Shown here piece after piece: positions 17,002 through 28,301 of a DNA stretch of 28,374 bases. The notes under the pieces are model-generated. The model searched no databases. It saw only the letters and a list, made by a program, of their open reading frames with translations, and was not told the origin of the DNA. This DNA is from Sporisorium sorghi (Eukaryota; Basidiomycota; Ustilaginomycetes; Ustilaginales; Ustilaginaceae), in the NCBI GenBank assembly GCA_023212695.1, contig JALCCG010000268.1:1-28374 (forward strand), in the 5' to 3' direction. Position numbers and translations under genes: made by a program. How positions within the stretch are numbered: position 1 is the first letter of the stretch; each line of letters begins with the position of its first letter.

Positions 17002-19428
17002 TCAACGCAGTTCGTCGTGATCCAGCAAAGGCTGCGGCGACGAGGCGCGGTTGCTGTCGCGCTTTTGATAGTTGGGTTGCGAGCTGTGGCCCGACTCGGA
17101 GTGGGCGTCGTGCTGCGTTTGCGTAAACTGGACACTGCGCTCGTCGAGGCTTTGCAGCTGGTGGCTGTTCGAGTTGCGCGAGGTGCGACCCAGGTCGACC
17201 TGCTCCTGCTGGCGTTGGGCGGATGCTTCGAGGAAGGCCTTGCGCTCGTCCGGGGTGAGCGAGGCGAGGTATGCATTCTTGACCTGGCGTGCATCGACGT
17301 AGCCTGTCGAGCTGACGTCCCAGCTCAAAAGACCGGCGGCATGCAAGTTCTGCGGGTTGACGGGCGCCTCCTCGCCCCATCTCGGATCCTCACCGCGACC
17401 GAGCTCGTCGTCGTGCAGCTCATCGTCAAAGACACCGTGCATGTGATGCAGCTGACGCGCCTTGGCACGCTGAGCGGGCGAGAGGACCACCTGACTGCTG
17501 CTGTCGTCGTCCTTGCCGAGCAGCTCCAAGGGAACGTTGAGGCCGTCGATCTTGACCACGCTATAGGGGTTGCTCTGCTTCTTGGTGTGACCGTTGCTCA
17601 AGCTCGTGCCTACACCAGGACCACCGCCAGATCCCTTTTCGCCTTGCGCGGCGAGGAGCGCAGCACGTGCTTCGGCGATGCGACGACGACGCCTGCGCAG
17701 ACGCCAGAGCGCGACGCCGAACAGAACGCCAATGACGACAATGGCGCAGACACAGCCAATGACGACCTTGATGCCCTCCGAGAGGCCCTTGGTGTTGCCG
17801 GAGCCCGAGCTCGAGTGGCCTCCGTGCAGACCCGACTGTCCGAGCGTCTGCTTCTTGATGCGCACCGCTGTGAACTGCTGGGTGGCGGCGGTCATGTTGA
17901 CGAGCGGACGCAGACCGATGGCGGCCTGACAGGGGCTGCTGATGGTCATGTTGTTGGCGAGTGCTTGCGTGGTGTTGAGGCCGTTGTCGCACGAGAACAC
18001 GGTGTAGGCGCTTCGCATGAAGGCGGGCGAGAGCACAAAGTCGGCAGGCAGGAAGCTCGAGTTGAGGTTGGCGCCGTTGGACGCACCAGAGAGCGAACGG
18101 AGCGCCTGGAACGAGCCCAAGCAAACCGAGCCGTCGGTCGAGGGGCCGTTTCCTGGTCCGATCTGGAGACTGGCATCAAGCGGGTGGATGGGGATTCGGA
18201 TACCACCAAGAGCCAGCGTGACGTTCATCTGGAGATCGCAAGGGACATAGTAGCCGCCATCTGAAGCAGGACCGATACCCCAAGCACCGTACAGCGCGTT
18301 GAGCGTGTTCTCGGGGCCAAGGTTGACGCTGGCGCCCGAGTCAAAGACGGCGATGGGATTCGAGCCGGCAATGACGCTCGAGGTGCCGATGGGGATGGGT
18401 TCGGTGATGCCGTGCTGGAGCTGCACGCTAATGTCGGTGAGGGGGACGCGCCAGTGACGCACCACGCCGTCAGCATCGGCGATGGCGGAGGTATAGTTGA
18501 TTTTGGGGTCGGTGGTGGTGCCGGCGTAGGCGGGGTCGTGGTTGCCGATGGTCAAGACGCTGTCGCCGGTGCCGCCATCCTCCTCGAGACGCTGCAGACC
18601 GATGCCCATGAAACGACGACCTGGACGAGCATTGTACCAGAAGCCGGCGAGGACGGCGCCGGTGTCGGGAGGGCGAACGCCGACGTTGAGCCAGGCGGTG
18701 TTGCTGGTGGCGTTGAGGTCGGCTTGGATGAGACTGTTGGCGGGAGGGCCCACGCCGATGATTCCAGTGAAATTGCCCGAGTCCATGTCTTCGTTTGCGA
18801 CCTGATCGCACGAGCCAAAGGCCTGCGAGTTGATGATGAGACGCGATGAGACGGGGTCGCCAAAGAGCATGGATGCGGTCTTGACCCTGCCCGAGGCCGA
18901 GCCGAGGAGATAGCTGATGTTGAAGGGTGTGTCTTGGTCGACGACCGAGTCGGCGCGGTCGCTGAACTTGACGACGGTGAGGCCCTGATGGCCGCGGCAG
19001 GAGTCGGTGTCGCAGTCCTGGTTGGCGAGCCAGAGATCGCCGCTGCCCGTGTCGAGCTGTGCATTGATTTGCTGGTTGGCGGCGGAGATGGGGACGGTGT
19101 AGGTGAGCTGTCCATTGGCAAAGCCTCGCCCGAGGACGATGCGGGTGCTGTTGAGGGGAGCTGACGCGGGCGAGTTCATACTGGCGCCGCCGCCTCCGCC
19201 GCCGTTGAAGCTGCCATTGCTGGGCGAATTGGAGGAGGAGGAGGATGCGGATGGTGGGAATGCGGAAGTTGATGACGAGGAGGGGATAGGGTTCGAGGCG
19301 GATGATGAAGAGGCGGATTCCGATGATGTGGTTGCGGCTGATGCTGATGATGAAGAGGCGGACGAAGACGCTTGCCGTGCTTGCAAGGGAGCAGCAAGAC
19401 GAACTCTTAGAGAGTCAGAGAGCCTCAT
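17002..19428 (-). CDS. Membrane-anchored pepsin-like (A1) aspartic protease
   Basis: 808 residues. A Ser/Ala/Gly-rich N-terminal region (residues 20-92) precedes a pepsin-fold catalytic domain. The two catalytic Asp motifs are D126 in LDTGSGDLWL and D363 in VFDSGASVNLG. DCDTDSC just after the first motif probably forms a disulfide. Many NxS/T sequons fit a lumenal or extracellular domain. A single transmembrane helix (about 552-575, GIKVVIGCVCAIVVIGVLFGVALW) is followed by RLRRRRRR. A 230-residue hydrophilic tail, presumably cytoplasmic, completes the protein. Family members act in the secretory pathway or at the plasma membrane on secreted or wall proteins. Codon 1 is the first ATG in the frame, but it gives no clear signal peptide (MRLSDSLRVRLAAPLQ). 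An upstream exon may therefore be missing; a branch and acceptor-like CTGACT...TTGCAAG lies near the start. Confidence 0.88.
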   Translation of the reverse strand: MRLSDSLRVRLAAPLQARQASSSASSSSASAATTSSESASSSSASNPIPSSSSTSAFPPSASSSSSNSPSNGSFNGGGGGGASMNSPASAPLNSTRIVLGRGFANGQLTYTVPISAANQQINAQLDTGSGDLWLANQDCDTDSCRGHQGLTVVKFSDRADSVVDQDTPFNISYLLGSASGRVKTASMLFGDPVSSRLIINSQAFGSCDQVANEDMDSGNFTGIIGVGPPANSLIQADLNATSNTAWLNVGVRPPDTGAVLAGFWYNARPGRRFMGIGLQRLEEDGGTGDSVLTIGNHDPAYAGTTTDPKINYTSAIADADGVVRHWRVPLTDISVQLQHGITEPIPIGTSSVIAGSNPIAVFDSGASVNLGPENTLNALYGAWGIGPASDGGYYVPCDLQMNVTLALGGIRIPIHPLDASLQIGPGNGPSTDGSVCLGSFQALRSLSGASNGANLNSSFLPADFVLSPAFMRSAYTVFSCDNGLNTTQALANNMTISSPCQAAIGLRPLVNMTAATQQFTAVRIKKQTLGQSGLHGGHSSSGSGNTKGLSEGIKVVIGCVCAIVVIGVLFGVALWRLRRRRRRIAEARAALLAAQGEKGSGGGPGVGTSLSNGHTKKQSNPYSVVKIDGLNVPLELLGKDDDSSSQVVLSPAQRAKARQLHHMHGVFDDELHDDELGRGEDPRWGEEAPVNPQNLHAAGLLSWDVSSTGYVDARQVKNAYLASLTPDERKAFLEASAQRQQEQVDLGRTSRNSNSHQLQSLDERSVQFTQTQHDAHSESGHSSQPNYQKRDSNRASSPQPLLDHDELR

Positions 19429-19974
19429 GTTTGATAGCAAAAGCACGAGTGCGGTATCGACTTTGGGTGATGTTGGGCGCAGTAGACCGCGAGGCTATAG
19501 AAGGAAGATGAGTACCATGCAGAGGCTGCTAGAGGCGAGGGCGGTCGAGCAGCGGATGAATGTGCGAGATGAGGAAGCTGGTATGCTGGTCGAAGGTGGC
19601 GCGGGCTAGAATGGAAGATTGGAGAGAGGCGGTGGTGTCGATTTTATATTGCGAGCTTCAGAGACGGAGCGCCAGAAGAAAGAAGAACGTCGAATGATGA
19701 ACGAAAGGAAGACAACAGAAGAGTTTTTTGGCACTGTCGTGGTTGAATGCAGATGAGCGACTGCGAGTGTGACTTTGCAAGGGATAGAGTCGGTTCGGAT
19801 GGAGATGCGAGACTGAGCGAGCGTGGTATGATAAGGTGATCCAGAGGTGCGCAAGGGAGGTTAAACAGGAGGATGATTGTGAGTGAGGAGGAGGAGGAGG
19901 AGGAAGCAACGAGAGGCAACAGCAGTTAAACTGTCACAACAGAACCCGGCTCGAACTGCCGCGAGCGGGAGGAG

Positions 19975-20006
19975 AAAAAATAAAATAAAATAAAATAAAA
20001 TAAAAT
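19975..20006. repeat. (TAAAA)n microsatellite
   Basis: Five to six copies of TAAAA preceded by six A. Confidence 0.9.
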
Positions 20007-20935
20007 GGGCAAGGCACACGCTGCAGCTCGAGGCACAAACACACTCAGCGGAGCTCGGCTTCTAGGCACAGAGCCAGAGCGAGTGGGGAAACAAATATCG
20101 AAAAATTGGCACTGCAGGTGAGCTAACGATTGACTCAACTGTTCCGCACCCTTTCGGAGACAGCCAGCTTCGCTGCTTCTGCTCGACTTGCCAAGCTGCT
20201 CTTATCAAGGATGACAGCGGCGAGTCCGAGAACAAGCGATACGATGATGGAGGTAGTTCCGACAGGAGTTGCTTGCGAAGGTGGGAACTGGCAGCAAGAC
20301 GGTGCGAGGCCTACACAAGGGAGCAGCACATTGTGTCAAGGGACACAGAACCTAACGAGGTCGGAAGGCTTCCGACGCTGTCTGAGTGAATGCAGTACGA
20401 CACAGGTCGTCGCAGTCGCACTGAAGGCAAGAGTTGAAAGAGAGAGAGGGAGCTGGATTCTGCGAAAACGTTCTCGTGACCATCGGAAGCTCGACTGTGC
20501 GACTAGACTGCCGCAAAGCCACGCCGATCTTCACGCCGTTGGCAGTCAGGGGATGCAAGCAGGACTCAGCTCGCCGCGATTTTCTCTCACAATTTCAGGG
20601 CTGCTGATCGGCAAGGGTCATCCGCCTGCCTGCTTGCTCATCCGTCCATCGGGCTTGCTTGCTGTCTCGCCGCGTTCGTTTAGCGCGATCTTGTTTCTAT
20701 TTCTGTGTTGTCTACGTCTCCCACAACTCTCTCTCTCGCGCGCGCGCGCACAGGTATTAGGCATTCTACAAGCTGAGCTCGTGGTGTATAAACGAGTTGG
20801 AGCTGCAGTCATTGAGCGTAACTCGAAGCACAACTTGTCGGAAACTTTCCGGGAACATGGAATCGTCGAACGCAGAAAAGAAGCTCTTCAACATCGATGG
20901 GAACCGTTCTCCGGCTGCTCTCATCCCTCGAACGC

Positions 20936-20957
20936 AAAAAAAAAAAAAAAAAAAAAA
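20936..20957. repeat. Poly-A tract, 22 bp
   Basis: Uninterrupted A run in the middle of the gene-poor interval. No retroposed gene was recognised next to it. Confidence 0.9.
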
Positions 20958-22077
20958 CACTGAGACAGAAATGCAGACGAAAATGAGGCATGACAGCGAC
21001 ATGATCCACAACTGTGCTCGCCATTGACCTTTGCAGACAAGGCTGACAGGCGGCGGTTGGTGGGTGCTCGAACCGTCGTGCGCTCGAAGGAGGCACAGAG
21101 AGAGAAAGCAAACGTGCCAAGGCCAAGAGAGCGGACATGGAAATGGACTTGCTTGCTTGCTTTCGCACGTTCCGATCGGGTATCGGGTCGCTTGCCGATT
21201 CAAACGGCGCTCTTGCGACCAAGACAAAGGCGAGAAAGAGCTCATATCAGGACGCCAACGCCGCTGGATGGGTCCGAACTAAACTAGATGAGAAAAGAGA
21301 CCAAGACCAGCAAAGCCGATGCAAGAGCGAAGAACAGACGTCGGGGCTACCGTTCTCACTGTCAGTTGAAAAAGCTCTCCCAGTCTGGTCGGGTCGGAGC
21401 GAAAGCTCTTGCGTGAAAAAAGTTGGCTGCACGCCTCGACTCTGCCGCTGCAGCTGCAAGTACGAACCGACCAATCGCTGGTTCGATGTCTGCTCGCAAA
21501 AGTCGCCATGGTGATCACGACAGCGGCGAACAAAGGCTTGCCAGCATTCACTTTCGCAAGCCGCAAAGCGTTGGAAAGATGTGACAACCTTGCAGAGTCG
21601 CCCGTCATAGCTCGTTGGCCTGTGAGAAATTTCGAGTGTGTGTGTGTGCCTGGGCTGATGGTTTGGTGGTGGTCGGTGCTCGTGCGTCAGTGTGCTTTGC
21701 GCGCGTGGGTTTCGGCCTCGCTTCCCGCTCTTTGCTCGACGGAAGATGGGAGAGAGGAGGGTCCGCCTTGTGAATTCAAGCAGTTGAAAAGCGCTGAAGG
21801 CAGGCAATCGAAATTTGAATCTGACCCTCGCGCGTTTGAAGTCGATCAATTCAACTGACAGACGCCCCTTTTCGAATTTCCAAGTGAAGAGGAGGAAGGG
21901 CATTTGAAATTGATGTGCCTGTGCGTATCAATTTTGAAATGGAACCTCAACTCGCGTGTCCTGTGCTCGCTCTGCGTGATGCCGTGCTGTTCTCGAGCTT
22001 GAGTCCAGCTTGGCTTGCTTGCTCGCGCGAGGATCCATTTTGGGCTCAGGTTTAATCTCTCTCGAGATCAAATTTCA

Positions 22078-22158
22078 AGCACAGCACAGCACAGCACACT
22101 ACATACACTGCGCACTGCACGGCTCGCTTCAAAGCACACACAGCACAGCACAGCACAT
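22078..22158. repeat. CACAG-rich low-complexity stretch
   Basis: Two blocks of CAGCA repeats (22078-22098 and 22132-22158) lie in the upstream region of RHO1. Confidence 0.7.
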
Positions 22159-22681
22159 CAGCTTCAGCTCATTTTTCAACAAAGCGGCGGCTCAGCGCAG
22201 CAGCGACTGCCAAAGTGGGATGCACTGTATCGCTCGATATCTCTCTCTCCTCTCCCTCTTTTTACTCCACAAACTCACCGTCATCATCACCGTCATCATC
22301 ATCCTCTTGATCATCACCACCGTCGCACCTCGATCACCCTCACGTTGCATCGCATCGCATCCTTTTCGATCTCGCTGATCAGCTCTTGCACTGCGTAAAC
22401 TTGATTCGACGAAAGTTTGGCTTCAGCGCATCTACGCACGCACTTGCTGTCGATTCATCGCCCGCTCAGCCTAGCCTTTCGACCTTGACACCGCACTCTT
22501 GCCGAAAGCTGCTCGAATCGCTGAATCCAAACATACCATCGGCTCATCTTGCGGCTCTTGACTCTCGATCCAACTAGGAGCTCATCTGTCGCAATCGCAC
22601 GCTGTTCGCGCACCGCACACCTTCGACTACATCCCCTCGGACTCTCTCTTTCTCGCATAACCACATACACATACCTCCATC

Positions 22682-23583
22682 ATGTCTGAACTCCGCCGAA
22701 AGCTCGTTATCGTCGGTGACGGTGCCTGTGGTAAGACTTGTTTGCTTATCGTCTTTTCCAAGGTAAGTCGCCTCCTTGCTTGCGCCGCACCTCGGTCCAA
22801 AGCGCCACCATCGTGCGCCAGATGCTCGTTGATAACGAGCCGCCACCGTTGCTCTCGCGAGCCACCATCCGCGGCGACTGTCTAGAAGGTTCTGCGCACC
22901 TGCAACTGCAGTTCCATCACGACCTCGAACGGCGATCCAATTCCTTAAGCTAGCAGATGGCCTGGCGCACACACGTCCCGCTCCTCGTCTTGCGGATCAT
23001 CTTACTAACCCTCTTTCTCCCTCTCGCCGCATTCGCTCACACAAACGCACTCGGCACTCATCTCAATCACATCTCGCAGGGCACCTTCCCCGAGGTATAC
23101 GTCCCCACCGTCTTCGAGAACTACGTCGCCGATGTCGAGGTCGACGGTCGCCACGTCGAGCTCGCGCTCTGGGATACCGCCGGTCAGGAGGACTACGACC
23201 GTCTCCGTCCCCTCTCGTACCCAGACTCGCACGTCATCCTCATCTGCTTTGCCGTCGACTCGCCCGACTCGCTCGACAACGTCCAGGAGAAGTGGATCTC
23301 GGAAGTGCTCCACTTCTGCCAGAACCTGCCCATCATCCTTGTCGGTTGCAAAAAGGACCTCCGACACGACCCCAAGATTGTCGACGAGCTGCGCAAGACC
23401 AGCCAGCGTCCCGTTTCCGCCGAGGAGGGTATGGCCGTGGCTCAAAAGATCGGCGCCGTCCGCTACCTCGAGTGCTCGGCCAAGACGGGCGAGGGCGTGC
23501 GCGAAGTGTTCGAGCACGCTACCCGTGCAGCGCTTGTGCAAAGAAGCCGTGGCTCCAAGAGGAAAGGCTGCACTGTGCTCTAA
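22682..23583 (+). CDS. RHO1: Rho1 GTPase (RhoA orthologue), 2 exons
   Basis: 194-residue Rho-family GTPase, exons 22682-22762 and 23080-23583. In fungi Rho1 activates beta-1,3-glucan synthase and protein kinase C and governs polarity and wall integrity at the plasma membrane. G1 P-loop GDGACGKT is at residues 12-19, G2 is in VPTVFENY, G3 is [10 protein letters not shown]4 is CKKD and G5 is [10 protein letters not shown] basic tail precedes the CAAX box CTVL (C191), whose final Leu predicts geranylgeranylation. The 317-bp intron splits codons 27/28 right after the P-loop region. It has a GTAAGT donor, a perfect TACTAAC branch site at 23003-23009 and a CAG acceptor. The C/T-rich leader suggests strong constitutive expression. 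Confidence 0.97.
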
Positions 23584-24490
23584 GCCCGTCCACTTTCGTC
23601 ATACGGCGGCTTGGGTTGCTTCTTTGACATACACGCCGCCGCTGCACTCGTTCGCCCCACTGTTGAAAGTCGATTCCTCCTCTCTTTGACGACACTTGCT
23701 CTTCGCATGCCTGCCGCGGGCCAAAGCGCTACCTCGTTGGTAGTCGTGGCGTACGTCGAGATGCTCCGGTCGCTTCACACACACATTTTCCTCTGCATCG
23801 ATTTCCCTCTCCCCTTCGCCGGCTTGTGTTTTCTCTTCATGACCATTCAATATCAATGATACGTTCCCACTGCTGCGCTGTTGACTCTGATGCTCAGCTC
23901 TTGAGTGTTTGCTTTTGGACGAAAGGGCGGAACCAACTCTTCGACACCTGTTCATCCTTCTGTCGCTTTTCTGCGCAGGCTCTCTTGTGTCAGTATCAAG
24001 TGCGAGGTGAACCAGCGGCGCAAAGGTCTGTCTCCTGCTCCCACCGCCACCGCTACTCTTGCACCGCTTCGCGCTGGCGTAGTCCGCGCAAGCCGCCGCA
24101 TCTTTTGACTGCGTTTCGCCCCCACAGATCTCACTCTCGTCTACACGCCGATGCACTGCATTGGCACGATCGAAGCGCTCATCCGCCATTCTCATACCTC
24201 TCTGAAGAAAGCGCACTTAGCTACGCCCCGCAGCAGACTCCCGCAGGGTCTCCAAGTCGCACCGGTCGGAACGAGCACGAGGCGATGTCTCTGCACACGC
24301 TGTCGAACTCATCTCGACCACTCAGCAAAGAGAGAGCGGGCGAGAGCTTGCCTCGGCTCAACGTTCCACTGCACACTGTCACGGCGACAGTCAAACACAG
24401 ATGAATGCTTGGGAGCTCTAGAGATGCAAATGATACGGGAAAGAGATGCAGATAACGAACAAGAGATGCAAACTGAACAAAGTGTAATGT
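23584..24490. other. Convergent intergenic region
   Basis: 907 bp between the stops of RHO1 and the facing glycoprotein gene. It will contain both 3' UTRs. No gene or RNA recognised. Confidence 0.55.
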
Positions 24491-25648
24491 CTAGACTAGA
24501 ACAACGAGACCCAAAGCCAACGCCGCGAAGGCGACAAGGCCGTATACGCCAAAGCCGCGCCTCAACGTCGATGATGCCGACGAGGTCGACGTCGCATTCG
24601 ATGGTTGCTGCAGCTGGGTCACGGTCAGCAGCGCGACCCTTCCATCCTGCACAGGCTGGCCGGGCAGCGCCACCTGCGGATGATTGATCCCCTCCGACGT
24701 AGCATTCAGCAGCACGCCCGCCGGGATCCACTCGAGCTTGGTGCTCCACACATATCCCCGGTAGCTGGTGGTGGCGTTCTTGGTGGCATTGCCCGCGAGA
24801 TAATCGCGTCCGCGGTTGTAGCCGTTGGTCTGGATCATGTGCCCCAGCGCCGCCGACTCTTCCATGGATGCAGCGATAAAGATGGCGCCGCTGAACGCCG
24901 AAGAGCCGTTCTGGAGGAACCAGCGAAAGTGGTTGTCGCCCTCGATGGATTCCTTGCACGTGCCAAAGCTGGGATCGCCATAGTTCCAGCGAAGCACGCC
25001 GTTGCCACCGCCGTAGTTGCCTTGCTCGCGGATGCCGAAACCGTCGCCCAGGTTGGCGTACTGGTTGCTGCCGTTGACGTTGCCCAGACACGAGACGCCA
25101 AAGTTGATTGATCTGAATGGGAAAGTGGGGGTGTCAGAGGGTCAGCTTTGTTGCAGGCCAACGGGGCGAGTTGAATGCGGACACTTACGTCGCATAGCGC
25201 AGGAAACCTTCAGGACAGAGGACTTCAGCGGAAGAGTTGGACGAGATGATGGCGTTGATCGGCTCGCCTGGTGTACCGTCGAGCCAGATCTGTGGGAGCG
25301 TGCGGCAGCGTCGGTTCGCGGAAATGAAATGAATGTCAAGGTGGGTCAGTCCACGTCGAATCGAGTGAAATGAAGTGTCAAAATGCGGGGATGGTGGGTC
25401 GCTGGCAGACGTACCGTCAACATGCTTCCATTTGTGCCGTTGTTGGGGTTAAAGTATCCTTGCTCTGGCAGAGGGTTCATCCTCGATGTGTTGTAGCGCT
25501 GGACGCATTGTTTGAACACATCGCTGCCGTCTACATTGGTCACGTCGCGCTGTCGCAAAGGCAAGGACGATAGCGATGTTGGCGTGGCGATGGCGGTGGA
25601 GACGAGAAGCGTGCAAAGCGCTAGGAGATGAAGGGCCACTTTCATCAT
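24491..25648 (-). CDS. Secreted, probably GPI-anchored glycoprotein of unknown family (3 exons)
   Basis: 318 residues from exons 25648-25415, 25289-25189 and 25112-24491. Donors are GTACGT and GTAAGT, both acceptors are CAG, and the joined length of 957 nt keeps one frame. A signal peptide (MMKVALHLLALCTLLVSTAIA) opens the protein. The mature part has four Cys (in FKQC, VLCPEG, VSCLGN and GTCKES), enough for two disulfides, and about ten NxS/T sequons. It is rich in Gly, Asn and aromatic residues around GVSCLGNVNGS and RWNYGDPSFG. A Ser/Thr-rich stem (QQPSNATSTSSASST) leads to a C-terminal hydrophobic segment (VYGLVAFAALALGLVVLV), the pattern of GPI attachment. I do not recognise a catalytic family. 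A wall- or membrane-associated role is inferred from architecture. Two consecutive ATGs open the gene; I chose the first. Confidence 0.75.
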
Positions 25649-28299
25649 GATGTGTAGCTTGTATCGCCGACCGAACGTGCGTGACCGATAACGAGAGGTG
25701 TGTGGTGATCGAAGAAAGCGACAGATGATGGTGACAAGATGAGTCACTTTCCGCGGTCGGCTGCTTCCCGAAAAAGGCTGGACCTTCCGATCCTCGTATG
25801 TAAGAGCTTTCGGGTAGGCCGATGTTGGAGGCTGAGCAGGTTGTGACTCGGCCGTTGCTCCCGAGCTTATCAAAAGAATCGGTTGAGAGGTGGCAATGCC
25901 AGCGACCTTGAAGCTGAGGCTAACTTGACTGCAGTGTTTGACTTTCGCTTTGTCGGATCGGCTTGCGATCAACGTTCTGAATGATCAACTTGGTGGGCGT
26001 GTGCTGACAGCAGCCGGCTGCTGGAAGAGCTGGATCGAGACGCCGCAAAGAGTCTATGGAGGTGCAAGTGGCTCTGATGGCGCCAAGGTCAAGGGCTGGT
26101 GCGATCTTTGACAGAGATTGTGATGATATGATCGAACGGAATGGCTACGTCTGAGTGTGACTTGGCAAGTCAGAGGGTTTGCAACGTCAAACAATTTGCC
26201 GCCTGGCTTTGCCTGCCAAGCCGGAAGATTCGTGATCAAGAAAAGTGCATGCTGATTAGCGTGCCGAGAAAAACCAACGCCGAGCATCAAGCAAGCGCGC
26301 GCGTACTGTATCTGGTTTTTTTTTTTTTTTTTTTACTCATGCCGAGACCTTTTTTCTTTTGGGCCGTCGTCACTGCATCTCTTCGTCGCACCTCGTCTGG
26401 TTGCTTCCTGAATCCACCCTTTTGATTGTCCTGTCGGGTGCAGCAGCGAAAAAGTTCGAGCTGAAACTCGCCTTTGCTATTCATCAGAGGGAGGCAAAGG
26501 CAAGAAAGCTGAAAAGCAGCTCTTTCGGCAAACAAAAGTTCAAAAGGCACGCCAAGGGAAAAAGCAAGTTGCTGCGCGCTGAGATCATAGCCTTTGTGCT
26601 CTCCTTCTAGCCCGTAACAGCAGCAGGCTTAACAAGTAAACGAAAAATCGACACCCGCCCATCTCGGTCAGCAGCAGCATGGCTTTCCTCGAAGTGGCAT
26701 GGTGAGCGGAAGGAACAATGCGCCTTGCTCTTCGTAAACTGCATTGCACTCTTCAGACGGCCTCTGATGCCTTGTGTTGGCGAGCGGTGTGAGATTCGAC
26801 CCGATGAGCTTACCACAGATCTGTCAACGGCCAAGATCGGCTACGATCCTATAGAGGTTAAACCGTTCCTGAACCTGGCTGGACCGAGCTTCTGGCCTGG
26901 ATTCATCCCGGAAAAAGAAGGAGAGAGAGAGAGAGAGTCGCTGAAGGCTTTCGGGAAGGCTGACCGTGGTGCTTCCGAAAAAAAAAAAAAAGGCAAGGTT
27001 CGAGCAACGGCGGAGTTGGTCAAGGTCTAGAACCGCGAATGCAAAGTCGCAGCTCTTTTTTTTCGATTTGGTGGTCCGCTTTGGCTGTCCATGCTCTATC
27101 ACGATGGACGCAGCCATCTGGCAAGTGATTCCGACGTGCATGGATTCCCACCCCCGCCTTGGTGCAAGCAAGGGCAACGAAGCGGACAGGCCGATACAGC
27201 GCTCGACGAGCAAAAGCAATAAAGTTGACCGAGACAAGCGAGCCCCCTGTGCTCCCCGCACTTGCTTGCTTGCTTGCACCTTGCGCTGTGCTGTGCACCC
27301 TAGAAGAGAAAGCATCGCGGCGAGCCGGTCAGCTCGTCGCAAAGCCGTCGCGAACACCGCTCCGACAGACAGCACAGGGTAGCGGATCGAGGTCGAGATT
27401 GCAGCAGCACTTGGCGCCGACAATGAAAGCCGACCATACCGTAAGCGAGCCCGAACCCTGAGCTTTGTTTGTTTCTGCGACGCTGTGGGCGCTTTGGTTT
27501 GGTGCTTTGCTTTGCGCTTGTTTCGACCAGCTTGTCGATTGCCTTTGCCTGATTCTGGAAAAGCCTAGATCTCTGTGGTCATTCGGAGAGCGATTGGAAG
27601 ATCACGCTCTGCTGCCATTGCTAACAGCGCATCTTTCCCGCTGCGGGCTCGATCCGAAAAAGGCCTCGAATCAAGCACAGGGAGGCTAAGCCGTTCGGAA
27701 CTAGGCCGACGAAGCTCGCAACGACACGATCGACGCCGCCATCTCGAGATGCAAAGCAATGATTGTACCGCAATCAAGCGCTCCCGATGCAGAGCGCCTC
27801 GCCCTCACCCATCGTAGCCGAATTTGAGCTGAGCTGTCTCCCCCGCTCTTGTCGTGTCGTGGACTCGCGGGCAGTTGCTTTGGTCGACTCGGCTGCTTGT
27901 CTCGGGTCGCCCGTCTTTGCGGGTCAATTTCGTCCTCAGCGAGCTGTCCGATGGGAACCTTCTGTTGCTGTCTTGGCTCTCCCGAAACAGAGACAGAAAC
28001 AGGCGCCCTTGCCCTTACGAAAGCCAAGCTCAGAGCTCAAAACGTCATTGTCAGTCCGTCGCTGCTTGTCTTGTCTTCACACGGCCCTTCCGATGCCAAG
28101 ATCAAGATTAATCTCACATCAATCTCACCTTTCATTTGTCTCTCTCTCACACACTCGGAATTTGTGCTTGCCTTGCAAACTGTGCATGCTGCATGGCCGT
28201 CCGTCGAAGTGGATTTGTTTGCTCTTTTTTCATCTGCGGGTGTGGCTTCGGGCTCCGATCTTCCAGAGCCTGCCTCTTTATGGCAGCAGTCCACGAGTC

Positions 28300-28301
<2 letters not shown>
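25649..28301. other. Gene-poor contig end region
   Basis: About 2.65 kb with the upstream region of the glycoprotein gene and then no ORF that looks coding on either strand. Simple repeats: 19 T at 26316-26334, a GA run at 26920-26937 and 14 A at 26978-26991. Confidence 0.55.

Larger units (their letters stand above)
19429..22681. other. Long gene-poor interval upstream of the protease and RHO1 genes
   Basis: About 3.25 kb between divergent genes. It holds simple repeats, including a (TAAAA)n run, CG and A tracts and CACAG-rich stretches near 22078-22158, but no ORF with recognisable domain structure. A 277-codon plus-strand ORF near 20.1-21.0 kb ends in poly-Lys from an A tract and looks random. 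The last 500 bp before RHO1 are C/T- and CATCAT-rich and probably form its promoter and leader. Confidence 0.55.

Noticed and set aside
16963..18264. A 433-codon plus-strand ORF antisense to the aspartic protease, preceded by TATAAAG near 16919
   Set aside because: The sequence is low-complexity Arg/Val/Ala typical of an antisense shadow; the protease on the other strand explains the open frame.
20130..20963. A 277-codon plus-strand ORF, and an overlapping minus-strand peptide with a hydrophobic stretch (TTSIIVSLVLGLAAVIL)
   Set aside because: The plus ORF ends in poly-Lys from an A tract and has random composition. The minus peptide has no start, signal or partner exon that I could justify.
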